64,000 nt of DNA from Reyranella massiliensis 521. GTDB lineage: Bacteria > Pseudomonadota > Alphaproteobacteria > Reyranellales > Reyranellaceae. The stretch is from NCBI GenBank assembly GCA_945860205.1, contig CAMARK010000004.1:25192-89191 (forward strand), read 5' to 3'. The notes beneath the pieces are model-generated. The model was not told the DNA's origin. It worked only from the letters and a program-made list of their open reading frames with translations, and searched no databases. Positions 49,649 to 57,225 of this stretch are shown one piece after another. The stretch's first letter is position 1; each line of letters opens with the position of its first letter. The translations under genes were made by a program, and so were the position numbers.

Positions 49649-51412
49649 TTAGTTGTTCGGAAGTGTCCGGACGAACCTGACCGGATCGGCGAAGCCTTTT
49701 AGCGCTACGCTTTCCTCGCGTTTCGGGACATTGGCCAACACGGCTTGCACCGCCGGATCGTCGGCCACGGCGCGGCTCAGCACCACGTCGCCGCCCTCGC
49801 TCTGGCCCTGCAACCTCGCGGCCATGTTCACGGTGGAGCCGAAGTAATCCAGCCGGTCGTTGAGCGTCACGACCACGCTGGGGCCCATGTGGACGCCGAG
49901 CTTCAGCTCCAGATCGTGGTCGGCGATGGCGGCCTGCATGGCGAGCGCCGCGCGGACCGCATGGGCGGGATCGCCGAACGAGGCCATGACGGCGTCGCCG
50001 ATGGTTTTTACCACGGCGCCATCGTGGTCGCGCACGACCCCGGCCATCAGGGCGAAGTGATCGCGCACGATATTGTAGGCCTGGGCATCGCCCACCTTCT
50101 CGTAGAGCGCGGTGGAGCCGCGCAGGTCGGAGAAGAGCAGCGCCACCTGGCTCACCCCCGCCTCGTCGCCCGGCCGCAGGGTGGCGGCGGCAAAGAGATC
50201 GCGGAAAACCTGGAGCGAGATCACCTCCGGCGCCGTCAGCGCGTCGCGGGTCCAGGTGCGGTCCTCGATCAGCACCGCCAGCTCGAAGCCCGCCTCGTTC
50301 ACGAACTCGCGGCCGCCCACGGCCTCGACGCCCGAAGCGCCGATGCGGGCGCCGGGGAAAATTCCGCCTCTATGGTCGACATCGACGAACGCGCCGGGAT
50401 GGAGCGTGCGGACGCGATAGCTGCCCGCCGGCAGGTCCACCTCCACGCTCCGCGCCTCGCCCGGCGCGAGCAGCAACTGCACCGCCACATGCGGCGTCGC
50501 CATCGGACCGCTCAAGCAAAAGCCGCCGGCCAGGAGCGGCCGCACCGTGGGCGCCGGCGCGAACGACAGTTCGACGTTCTTCTCGAAATCGCGGTCGTAG
50601 TCGATGTTGCACGAGGGGCAATGCGCGCCCCGCGGCAGCTCGCTCAAGGCCGAGGCACTGGCCTTCGGTCCGCGGCAGTTGGTGCAGAGCAGGTCCCATT
50701 TCATGGTCAACAGCCCGGCGCGGACGCCGGCCAGGCAGGCCTCGACCGCCGGCCGCACCGCCACCTTGAACTGGCGCGCCAGCAGCTTGGGTTTCAGGTG
50801 CGCGAGATCGGACGCCATGCCGGTGAGCACCACATCGGCCAGCCGCCCGCCCAGCCCGTTGCCGTAGGGGCCGCGATCGATCTCCGCCGCCATCGCCGCC
50901 GCCCGCTCGCGCGCACCCTCCGGCAGCTCCGGCGCCGGCAGCTCGAAGAAGGTCGGGCGCTCGCCCTTGGCAAAGGCCACCGCCTCCAGGATGCGCTTGC
51001 CGACGACGGCGCCCGCCTGCTCGGCCAGGCGGGAGCCAAACAGCCGGCCCATCAGGGTGAGCGGCTCCCATTCGAGCGCGTAGCTGACGCGACTCCCGCC
51101 ATTCCCATTAGATTCGAGATCGAACACCGGCCCGAAGCGGCGGAACGGACCCTTGGTGAAGGTGCGGGCCTGGCGGAAATGGCGGCCGTGGATCCACTCG
51201 TAGGGCTTCTCCTCCCATTCGAGGGTGAAGCCCGCGGCCTTGCCCTTGCCGCGGCGGAGCACCGTGCCGTTGGGCTGCGGCGTCTCCTCCAGCGCATAGG
51301 GCGGCAGGCCCATCGCCTCGTTGAAGCGGTTGGTGTCGGCCAGCACCGGCCAGAGCTCTTCCGGCGGCAGGTCGAAGGTCCAGGACCAGGTGCGGCGGGT
51401 GGGCGATGCCAT
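49649..51412 (-). CDS. Class III adenylate/guanylate cyclase with START-like and zinc-ribbon modules
   Basis: 587 aa, four parts. A START/polyketide-cyclase-like domain (about 8-145, WTFDLPPEELWPVLADTNRFNEAM in pieces) comes first. A helical DUF5939-like middle follows (about 150-235), then a zinc ribbon (Cys 243, 246, 265 and 268). A beta-rich segment leads to the cyclase catalytic domain (about 420-587) with the metal Asp residues 429 (FSDLRGST) and 473 (KTIGDAVMASF). ATG 51412 is chosen at the conserved N-terminal start; the frame extends to 52003 through palindromic DNA. Ligand control of cyclic-nucleotide synthesis by the START-like domain is inference. Confidence 0.88.
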   Translation of the reverse strand: MASPTRRTWSWTFDLPPEELWPVLADTNRFNEAMGLPPYALEETPQPNGTVLRRGKGKAAGFTLEWEEKPYEWIHGRHFRQARTFTKGPFRRFGPVFDLESNGNGGSRVSYALEWEPLTLMGRLFGSRLAEQAGAVVGKRILEAVAFAKGERPTFFELPAPELPEGARERAAAMAAEIDRGPYGNGLGGRLADVVLTGMASDLAHLKPKLLARQFKVAVRPAVEACLAGVRAGLLTMKWDLLCTNCRGPKASASALSELPRGAHCPSCNIDYDRDFEKNVELSFAPAPTVRPLLAGGFCLSGPMATPHVAVQLLLAPGEARSVEVDLPAGSYRVRTLHPGAFVDVDHRGGIFPGARIGASGVEAVGGREFVNEAGFELAVLIEDRTWTRDALTAPEVISLQVFRDLFAAATLRPGDEAGVSQVALLFSDLRGSTALYEKVGDAQAYNIVRDHFALMAGVVRDHDGAVVKTIGDAVMASFGDPAHAVRAALAMQAAIADHDLELKLGVHMGPSVVVTLNDRLDYFGSTVNMAARLQGQSEGGDVVLSRAVADDPAVQAVLANVPKREESVALKGFADPVRFVRTLPNN

Positions 51413-51472
51413 GGGGTTGATACTGTAGCACTGGGCCGCGCGGATTAGCGTCGATGCATCACGAGGTCGTGG

Positions 51473-51556
51473 GGGCCGCGCGAAGCGCGGCCCAATAGCG
51501 ACAGGTTGCGGCTTGGTTACAAGCCGCGGTTGCGCAGCAATGTCCGAGAGCGCCGA
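51473..51556 (-). repeat. Decayed reverse copy (G) of the double-hairpin repeat
   Basis: HP2-like GGGCCGCGC, loop GAA, GCGCGGCCC (51473-51493), then AGCGACAGG and, after an insertion containing GCGGCTTG/CAAGCCGC, the HP1 arm GCAATGTCC with GAGAGCGCCGA. The order is that expected when copies A-F are read on the other strand. Confidence 0.5.
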
Positions 51557-51826
51557 AAGGTGCTGCAACGTGCAGCGACGCGCAGGCGAGCAGCGGCACA
51601 CGAAGTGTGTCCGAACAGGGTGCCCAGCTGTGCCGCTGCGTGTGCCGCGAGCGGCGGATTTACCAACGGCTGCAACGGCTTGCGCCGAAGGACCGGGACA
51701 GCGCCGAGAGCGATGCGGACTCAGCTCCGAATCGCGGAGCTGTACCGCAGCTCGCGCCGTTGAGAGCCCGAGTCCCGGCCTCGCGGACGACACCCCTGCC
51801 CTCCCGAGCCCCACCCTTGTCATCAA

Positions 51827-51845
51827 GGGCGGGACAAGCCCGCCC
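51827..51845. repeat. Perfect 7-bp hairpin
   Basis: GGGCGGG, loop ACAAG, CCCGCCC. Hairpins of this kind are frequent dispersed intergenic repeats in GC-rich alphaproteobacteria. It is not followed by a T-run, so it is not called a terminator. Confidence 0.4.
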
Positions 51846-52221
51846 TGGAGCCGAAGGCCAGGGATCCTCCGGGCAACAGGGGCGGTCGCGAGATCGAGGG
51901 CCTTGTCGAGGAGACGGGTGCTGAGTGCTGGCAGTGACTGCAGGAGGAGCGCGGCTGCGCAGGCAGCCAGCAGCGCTCGCAGGAGATCGAGTTCGAAGGG
52001 CATGGGGGACCCGGGGTTTGGACATGAAAAAGGCCGGCGCAGAGTGGGCGCCAGCCTATAGGAATTATAGGATAAAACCGGCTAAACCTGCAACTCGATC
52101 TGCGCATGGCTGGATTGCCTGACCGACGACGCTGCTAGCAATGCCAGCACTTGGACTAATTCCTACTCAGCAGGTCATTCTGCAGCTCCCGGCGACGGCC
52201 GACTCGAATACCAGCGCCTTC

Positions 52222-52332
52222 TCAGAGGAACGACCCTTTTGCAACTGCTTGACGCCGGATGCCGATCTGCTCTTCGATCGAGGCTTCATTTCCTTTGAAG
52301 ACAGTGGCGACGTTCGTGTCTCACCTCGCTTT
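52222..52332 (+). pseudogene. HNH-endonuclease C-terminal fragment
   Basis: A plus-strand frame reads LTPDADLLFDRGFISF then EDSGDVRVSPRF. This resembles the end of HNH (HNH_2-type) endonuclease domains, where LFDRGxISF and a VSP block follow the catalytic centre. The catalytic His/Asn part is absent and similarity stops at about 52332. There is no start codon or ribosome site that makes sense. The surrounding sequence is about 53-58% GC, below the window average. Confidence 0.4.
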
Positions 52333-52659
52333 GCCCAAGGCTTCAAGCTTGGCACAGAAGAAGCCAATTACTCCTGCAGATTCGACGATTGCGCGTGCAC
52401 CAAGCGCGACGCCATATACATTGCTCTCCAATAACAGCGTCGCACTAGAAGTGACCTGACGTTCTACGCGATGGAGGTGAGATTGCTGGAGAATTGCGAG
52501 GTTCCGCTTCGCACGCTCCCTGGGGTCAATCTTCCCCCGCGCCGCGCCGTCTACGTACTTTACGCGCCTATGGACTAAACCCGCGCGAAGTTTCGTCAGG
52601 CGTTTGAGCAGTCGCTTTTCATTCCAGCGACCGAAGAGGCGTTGTGCTTGATCCGATGT
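52321..52659 (-). CDS. Truncated hypothetical protein, lower GC
   Basis: 112 aa from ATG 52659 (MTSDQAQRLFGRWNEKR). A basic N-terminal half (LLKRLTKLRAGLVHRRVKYVD in pieces) is followed by a helical part rich in Arg/Glu, and it ends abruptly as AKLEALGKAR. The end lies opposite the HNH fragment, suggesting a truncated gene rather than a natural C-terminus. I do not recognise a family. Base composition (near 53-55% GC) differs from the neighbours, a sign of transfer. It is flanked at its 5' side by repeat copy A. Confidence 0.35.
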   Translation of the reverse strand, partial: TSDQAQRLFGRWNEKRLLKRLTKLRAGLVHRRVKYVDGAARGKIDPRERAKRNLAILQQSHLHRVERQVTSSATLLLESNVYGVALGARAIVESAGVIGFFCAKLEALGKAR

Positions 52660-52717
52660 CATCTGCTTTCCCAGGATCGTGATGCCACCGCGCTTCACCT
52701 GCCGCTCAGCCGACCGG

Positions 52718-52779
52718 TCGACGCTCCCGGACATTGCTTCGCAATGTCCTGCCGCTCATGGGCCTAGCTTCGCTCAGCC
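52718..52779 (+). repeat. Double-hairpin repeat, copy A
   Basis: TCGACGCTCCC, then HP1 arms GGACATTGC and GCAATGTCC around TTC, TGCCGCT, then HP2 GGCCTAGC / GCTCAGCC around TTC (6 of 8 pairs). A partial element (CCTGCCGCTCA) sits just upstream at 52698-52708. It truncates the cupin gene at its C-terminal end. Confidence 0.8.
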
Positions 52780-52970
52780 TGCGCCCCATTCAACACAAAA
52801 CACACCCGCGCCGGCCTGTCCGACCGGTTGCTCCACGCATGGTTGGTGCCGCGCTGGATCAGCACGTCGCCCGCCTTCATCAGGGTCTCGCCGACGTCCA
52901 TCAGCGCCCAGATCTCGCCCTCGACGACGATGGCGTAGTCGAGAAAAGGACCTTGAGGTCGAGAAGGGTC

Positions 52971-53042
52971 GAGAGATCTTTCGACGCTCCCGGACATTGC
53001 TACGCAATGTCCTGCCGCTCATGGGCCGAGCTTCGCTCGGCC
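52971..53042 (+). repeat. Double-hairpin repeat, copy B (inside the cupin gene)
   Basis: Starts with GAGAGATCTT, then TCGACGCTCCC at 52981, HP1 (loop TAC) and a perfect 8-bp HP2 GGCCGAGC / GCTCGGCC (53024-53042). Interrupts the cupin reading frame and shifts it. Confidence 0.85.
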
Positions 53043-53199
53043 TCCGCGCCATACTGGCGGAAGACCTCGGCCTGGTTGCCGTAGTTGCGCTCCTTGTCGG
53101 GCGGAAACTCGACGATGCGCACGACGTTGCCGTTGGCCGGCGGCTCCAGCCGGAAGGGCTGCGATGTGAGGTCGGGTCCGTCGGCGTTCGCGGGCGGTT

Positions 53200-53272
53200 G
53201 AGAGATCTGTCGACGCTCCCGGACATTGCTACGCAATGTCCTGCCGCTAAAAAGGCCGAGCTCCGCTCGGCC
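53200..53272 (+). repeat. Double-hairpin repeat, copy C (inside the cupin gene)
   Basis: Starts with GAGAGATCTG, then TCGACGCTCCC at 53210, HP1 (loop TAC), AAAAA and HP2 GGCCGAGC / GCTCGGCC (loop TCC). Shares its left extension GAGAGATCT with copy B. Confidence 0.85.
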
Positions 53273-53421
53273 TCCGGGCCATCCTCCAGGAAGATCGAGC
53301 GGCCCTCGGCGTCGTGGCCCGTTATGATCCGGCGGACTGGTTCTACCATGGGCGGTCTCCCCCGCTGTCGTTACCCGGGGCTCGTGCTAGTCTACGGCCT
53401 TGGCCATTGGGATAGAGCATC

Positions 53422-53643
53422 ATGACCCACGCACGGATCGAGATGAACCCTGAGATCATGGGCGGCAAGCCGGTGGTGCGCGGAACCCGCATTCCGGTCG
53501 AGTTCGTGCTGCGCAAGCTCGGCGCCGGCATGACGCCGGAGGCGATCCTGGCCGACCATCCAAGGCTCACGCTCGACGACATCCGCGCCGCCCAGGCCTT
53601 CACCGCCGACTATCTGGCCGACGAGGAACTGGTCTACCGCTGA
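53422..53643 (+). CDS. DUF433-family antitoxin
   Basis: 73 aa. RIEMNPEIMGGKPVVRGTRI and the later GMTPEAILADHPRLTLDDIR (in pieces) are the DUF433 signature, a DNA-binding-like fold that is the antitoxin of VapBC-like pairs. Followed 10 nt later by a PIN-like toxin gene, the usual order. It sits just outside the broken cupin gene. The pair may be an addiction module that came with a transferred segment; this is inference. Confidence 0.88.
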   Translation: MTHARIEMNPEIMGGKPVVRGTRIPVEFVLRKLGAGMTPEAILADHPRLTLDDIRAAQAFTADYLADEELVYR

Positions 53644-53653
53644 GGGCCACACC

Positions 53654-54019
53654 ATGCGGTGGCTTGCCGACGAATGCGTATCCGCACCGCTGGTCCACCG
53701 GCTGCGCGACGCCGGCCACGACGTCTCCTACATGGCGGAAGCAGCGCCGGGTACGACCGACCCCGCCGTTCTCAAGCTCGCACATGACGAAGACAGGGTA
53801 CTGCTGACCGAAGACAAGGATTTCGGCGATCTTGTTTTTCGCTCGAGAATGGCCGCTGCCGGCGTGGTGCTCCTGCGGCTCGATTTCGAGAATGGGCCGG
53901 CTAAATGGCTGCGCCTGGAGGCGGCCATCGCCGAATTCGGCGACAGGCTGATCGGCCGCTACGTCGTGATCGAGGCAAGACGGTTCAGGTCGCGTCCGCT
54001 GCTCCGATCGGCGACGTGA
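53654..54019 (+). CDS. DUF5615 PIN-like toxin
   Basis: 121 aa. RWLADECVSAPLVHRLRDAGHDV and DRVLLTEDKDFGDLVF (in pieces) contain the acidic PIN-like residues Asp (in LADE) and Asp (TEDKDF), as in DUF5615 nuclease toxins. It is paired with the DUF433 gene 10 nt upstream. Both genes are intact despite the decayed surroundings. Likely an RNase inhibited by its antitoxin (family knowledge). Confidence 0.85.
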   Translation: MRWLADECVSAPLVHRLRDAGHDVSYMAEAAPGTTDPAVLKLAHDEDRVLLTEDKDFGDLVFRSRMAAAGVVLLRLDFENGPAKWLRLEAAIAEFGDRLIGRYVVIEARRFRSRPLLRSAT

Positions 54020-54116
54020 CCGCCGGCGCCCGACGGCACCTTCTAGCAGTTCGCGAAAAGGGCCAGCGATCTCAGCTCGTCGGGACGTGCCACCTGACCC
54101 CGTTCTGGCGGGCGGT

Positions 54117-54374
54117 TTAGCCGCGGCGACGCTGCGCCTCCATGGCCTCCAGCCGAGAGGCAATCATGAGAGCGCTCCTGCTTTGGAACGCTGACCATGC
54201 GGCCAGGACTCCCGGAAGCAAGGCCCAGGGCCAACCCGCGAGATAGAAGACAACACCGGCGAGGAGGAGAAAGAGGAACGTCGCTTTGGCTTTGCGTTGA
54301 GCGCCGGCGCGGAAGTCGGCGGAGGTTTTGCCTGATTCGGCGGATTTTGCGGCTAGGGCGTCGTGCCAGCCCAT
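54117..54374 (-). CDS. Small membrane protein of unknown function
   Basis: 85 aa from ATG 54374: an acidic/polar N-terminus (MGWHDALAAKSAESGKTSAD), two close hydrophobic segments (ATFLFLLLAGVVFYLAGWPW then ALLPGVLAAWSAF, about 31-63) and an Arg-rich end, EAMEAQRRRG. No family recognised. It is oriented opposite to the toxin pair and lies 53 nt left of repeat copy D. Confidence 0.6.
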   Translation of the reverse strand: MGWHDALAAKSAESGKTSADFRAGAQRKAKATFLFLLLAGVVFYLAGWPWALLPGVLAAWSAFQSRSALMIASRLEAMEAQRRRG

Positions 54375-54427
54375 GGGTGGGGTCTCCTGTTTGGCGCGTG
54401 CCGCTTGAGGCAGTGAGGCGGCACCGG

Positions 54428-54508
54428 TCGACGCTCCCGGACATTGCTGCGCAATGTCCTGCCGCTCAAGCGGCTGAGCTTTGCTCAGCCGGGGAGCTTC
54501 GCTCAGCC
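54428..54508 (+). repeat. Double-hairpin repeat, copy D
   Basis: TCGACGCTCCC, HP1 (loop TGC), then a 9-bp HP2 CGGCTGAGC / GCTCAGCCG around TTT, followed by a second partial HP2 (GAGCTTCGCTCAGCCG). The 17 nt before and across its left edge (GGCGGCACCGGTCGACG) also occur at 56766-56782. Confidence 0.8.
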
Positions 54509-54519
54509 GATCACCCGGC

Positions 54520-56679
54520 CTAACGACATCTTACGTTAACCGTGAACTCCCGGCCTGCCGCGCCGCCGCGGCCGACGGCGGTGAGCAGGCCGTTCGTGAT
54601 CTTGCCCGACATCTGCGCGGTGAAGCGCTGGTTGACGTGGGTCTGCTGGCCGATGCCGTCGAGGGTCAGCGAGACGTTGCCGGCGGCATCGACGCGGCCG
54701 GTGACGGTGTTGCGCAAGGCGCCATCCGCCTGCGAGACCCAGCTATCGCTCACCGCGCCGTTGCGGATGGTCATGTTCGCGTTCCAGCAGCTCGGCGGAA
54801 AGCCCTGGTAGGCGGCGCGGCACCATTGCGACCGGAAGGTGCCGTCGCATTGACCGCCCGCGCCGGCTGCCGCTGGCGCCGGCGCGGCAGCAGGCGCCCC
54901 GGGCGTTGTCGGGGACGGCGTCGGGCCCGGCGCCAGCGCGAGCTTCTTCTGCTCCTCGTCGTGGCGCGCAAGCGCCGGCGCGGCCTCGCGCAGCAGCGCG
55001 GCCTGCTGGTCCTGCGTCAGGAAGCCCGTCGCGGCGCGGCCGGCCTTCTTCTGCCAGGCCGCGATCATCTCGCGCGAGCGGGCGCCCAGGACGCCGTCGG
55101 TGCCGCCGGTCGCGAAACCGAGCGCGGTCAGCGCGATCTGGACGCGCTGGCGATCGGGCTGGCTGAGGCGGAGCGCCGTCTCGGCCGCTTCGGCGCCCCT
55201 CTGCGTATTCTGGCGGTCCCCCTCCTCCTGCGCCTTCGCGGCGGCCTCGGCGTCGGCCTTCGTCCTGGCGGCGGCTTCCGCCGCCGTCGCCGCCTGGGCA
55301 TCGGCCTGGCGTTTGGCTTCCTCCGCAGCCTGGGCGGCCTGACGGAGCGCCGCCTGTTCCGCCGCGGCCTTGTCGCGCATCTCCTGCTCGATGCGTGTCC
55401 GGAGCGCGGCCTCGTCGTCGGCCTTGCGGCGGACCTCCGCGTCGGCGCGCAGCCGCGTCGCCTCCTCCTGGGCCGCGCGCTGCTCGCGGCGCGCCTGCTC
55501 GAGCTCCTGTTGGGCGCGATCCGGTTGAGCAGGCGCTGCGGCAACGGCAGGAGGCGATGACGGCGGCGCGCTCGACGCGGCGGGCGGCGGCGACCCGGAA
55601 TTCAGCGCGAACCAGCCACCGGCCGTGACGAGCAGCAGCACCGCTGCGGCCGCGGCGATCTTCATGCCCGCGTTCCGGCTGCCCGCCCGGCTGCCCACCT
55701 CGCCTGCCGGGGCGGCGGTGTGCATCGGTGGCGCCCTTGAAGCGGCCGGCATGACGACGGTCGCCGCCGGCGCGGGCGCGGTCGCCAGCATCCCGCGCCA
55801 GGCCTCGACGGATTGGGGCCGGTCGGCGGCGCGCACGGCGAGACCGGCGTCGATGGCGGCCAGCAGCGTGCGCGGGAATCCCGCGCGGTGCGGGTCCGCG
55901 AGCGGCACGAGCGCGTCGTCCAGCAGGCGGTCGATGGCGTTGGGCGGCGGCGCGCCGGTGATGGCGTGATAAAGCGTGGCGGCGAGGCTGTAGATGTCGG
56001 TCCATGCGCCCTGCGGCGCCGAGGTGAACTGCTCGACCGGCGCATAGCCCGGCGTGAAGACCGCGGTCATGGCCTGCGAGCGGCCGGCGACGGCGGCGCG
56101 CGAGGCGCCGAAGTCGATCAGGGTCGGGCGGCCGGCGCCATCGAGCAGGATGTTGGCCGGCTTGATGTCGCGATGGAGGAAACCCGCCTGGTGGACCTGC
56201 TCGAGGCCGTCGAGCAGCGGCGTCAGGATGCGGTCGATGGCGGCGGCGTCGAGCGGGCCCCGCCGGTTGATGAGGTCCAGCAGGGTCTCGCCGTCGACCA
56301 GCTCCATCACGAGATAGGCCGTGCCGTTGGCCTGGAGATAGTCGTGGACCTTCACGATGCCGGGCGCGCGATGAAGGGCGGCCAGCGTGCGGCCCTCGGT
56401 CACGAAGCGATCGAGGCCCCAGGCGAGGTCCGCGGCGGCGCCCTGCGAGCGCGGCACGACGGTGACGCCGTCCTGGCGCACGGCGAGCGCGGTCGGCAGA
56501 TATTCCTTGATGGCGACGTGGCGGCCGAGCTCGGCGTCGATGGCGCGATAGGTGATGCCGAAGCCGCCCTGGCCCAGCACATCGACGACGCGATAGCGGC
56601 CGATGGCCTGGCCGGGCGGCAGGGTCACGAGATCGACATCCGGCCGGGAGGATTCGTTGTCGCCAGCTCCTTCAGCCAT
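54520..56679 (-). CDS. Membrane-bound Ser/Thr protein kinase with PGB-like domain
   Basis: 719 aa. Kinase domain (about 25-300): GQGGFG loop (36-41), Lys 58, HRD with Asp 171, DFG-type IDFGAS with Asp 189. One membrane helix (about 340-360) follows, then an Ala/Glu/Arg-rich coiled-coil stalk (about 390-500), a peptidoglycan-binding-like segment (about 505-560, QPDRQRVQIALTALGF) and a Cys-containing beta domain (about 610-719). This is the layout of Hanks-type kinases with an extracytoplasmic sensor. It follows the regulator gene on the same strand at about 110 nt. The stimulus is not known; cell-wall sensing is inferred. Confidence 0.9.
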   Translation of the reverse strand: MAEGAGDNESSRPDVDLVTLPPGQAIGRYRVVDVLGQGGFGITYRAIDAELGRHVAIKEYLPTALAVRQDGVTVVPRSQGAAADLAWGLDRFVTEGRTLAALHRAPGIVKVHDYLQANGTAYLVMELVDGETLLDLINRRGPLDAAAIDRILTPLLDGLEQVHQAGFLHRDIKPANILLDGAGRPTLIDFGASRAAVAGRSQAMTAVFTPGYAPVEQFTSAPQGAWTDIYSLAATLYHAITGAPPPNAIDRLLDDALVPLADPHRAGFPRTLLAAIDAGLAVRAADRPQSVEAWRGMLATAPAPAATVVMPAASRAPPMHTAAPAGEVGSRAGSRNAGMKIAAAAAVLLLVTAGGWFALNSGSPPPAASSAPPSSPPAVAAAPAQPDRAQQELEQARREQRAAQEEATRLRADAEVRRKADDEAALRTRIEQEMRDKAAAEQAALRQAAQAAEEAKRQADAQAATAAEAAARTKADAEAAAKAQEEGDRQNTQRGAEAAETALRLSQPDRQRVQIALTALGFATGGTDGVLGARSREMIAAWQKKAGRAATGFLTQDQQAALLREAAPALARHDEEQKKLALAPGPTPSPTTPGAPAAAPAPAAAGAGGQCDGTFRSQWCRAAYQGFPPSCWNANMTIRNGAVSDSWVSQADGALRNTVTGRVDAAGNVSLTLDGIGQQTHVNQRFTAQMSGKITNGLLTAVGRGGAAGREFTVNVRCR

Positions 56680-56765
56680 GGATGACTATCTCCGGCGGGC
56701 CGCGGAAACAGTGGCACGCGGAGCGCGACGGGACAAATGGAATGGGGTGTGGTGTGGGGAGGTGT

Positions 56766-56860
56766 GGCGGCACCGGTCGACGGTTCTGGATCAGCGACGA
56801 GGAGATGGTGCAGAGGATGGTGGTGCCGACTGCAGGCGCGCGCTCGACCTCTGCGGCGCG
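56766..56860 (-). pseudogene. Bug-receptor gene fragment inserted in the regulator 3' end
   Basis: On the minus strand 56781-56822 is identical over 42 nt to 61283-61324 inside the Bug-receptor gene, and encodes TILCTISSSLIQNR in the receptor frame. Further upstream the frame stays similar but diverged (VERAPAVGTT against VEVKRAAPDGY). The left junction is GGCACCGGTCGACG, the same sequence that flanks repeat copy D. It looks like a decayed piece of a receptor paralog whose right end overlaps the regulator's coding region. Confidence 0.6.
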
Positions 56861-57216
56861 TCCCACATTGCGTGGAGATGGCGGAGCAGACGGCTCTGCT
56901 CCAGGGGCTTCTCCAGGCAGGGCGTGGCCGCGAAGGGCCCGGACACCACTTCGAGATCGCAATAGGCCGAGAGGAACACGAACGGCACCCGCCGGCGCCG
57001 CAATGCCCGGGCGACCGGCCAGATCATCGCGCCGGCGATGTTCATGTCGAGCACGGCCGCGTCGAGGGGTTCCGAGCGGGCCAGCTCCAGCGCCACCGGC
57101 AGGCTGGCCGCCGGTCCGACGACTTCGCAGCCGAGCGGTTCCAGAAAGTCGATCATGGTCAGCGCCACCAGGAATTCGTCCTCGACCACCAGGACGCGTC
57201 GTCCCTCGAATGCCAT
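56791..57216 (-). CDS. CheY-like response regulator (single receiver domain)
   Basis: 141 aa. Receiver domain only (about 6-120) with acidic pocket VVEDE (Asp 13), phospho-acceptor Asp 57 (VLDMN), Ser 83 and Lys 103 (LEKP). There is no output domain. The last 20 or so residues (PQRSSARLQSAPPSSAPSPRR) are read from the Bug-receptor fragment in another frame, so the native end was probably near residue 120. ATG 57216 follows AGGAG. It starts 9 nt after the histidine kinase stop, so it is likely the kinase's partner. Confidence 0.88.
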   Translation of the reverse strand: MAFEGRRVLVVEDEFLVALTMIDFLEPLGCEVVGPAASLPVALELARSEPLDAAVLDMNIAGAMIWPVARALRRRRVPFVFLSAYCDLEVVSGPFAATPCLEKPLEQSRLLRHLHAMWDAPQRSSARLQSAPPSSAPSPRR

Positions 57217-57225
57217 ATGCAACTC

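Larger units (their letters stand above)
51413..52220. other. Noncoding, palindrome-rich stretch
   Basis: About 800 nt with no convincing gene. The minus-strand frame that opens at 52003 begins MPFELDLLRALLAACAA and looks membrane-like for about 45 codons, then passes through hairpins without coding character, so I do not call it. Many short perfect palindromes are present: GCGGCTTG/CAAGCCGC (51508-51527), AGCTCCG/CGGAGCT near 51735, and others. A decayed reverse-oriented copy of the double-hairpin repeat is at its left end. Confidence 0.5.
52783..53349 (-). pseudogene. Cupin-domain gene broken by three repeat copies
   Basis: Read on the minus strand in three pieces. Piece 1 from 53349: MVEPVRRIITGHDAEGRSI then FLEDG. 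Piece 2: NADGPDLTSQPFRLEPPANG then VVRIVEFPPDKERNYG. Piece 3: FLDYAIVVEGEIWALMDVG then ETLMKAGDVLIQRGTNHAWSNRS and FVLNGA. Each is a recognisable part of one small cupin protein of about 170 aa, but the pieces lie in different frames and the stretches between them (about 20-30 residues each in relatives, from memory) are replaced by repeat copies C and B. The C-terminus runs into copy A. The gene is certainly not functional as one chain. Confidence 0.7.

Noticed and set aside
51415..52003. Extended N-terminus for the cyclase, with a possible membrane segment
   Set aside because: The upstream 197 codons cross hairpin-rich DNA and lack similarity; the natural start at 51412 begins the conserved START-like domain.
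52698..54508. CRISPR-like array from the repeated palindromes
   Set aside because: Copies are 160-1200 nt apart, spacers are genes or gene pieces, and each repeat has two hairpins with variable loops; there are no cas genes.
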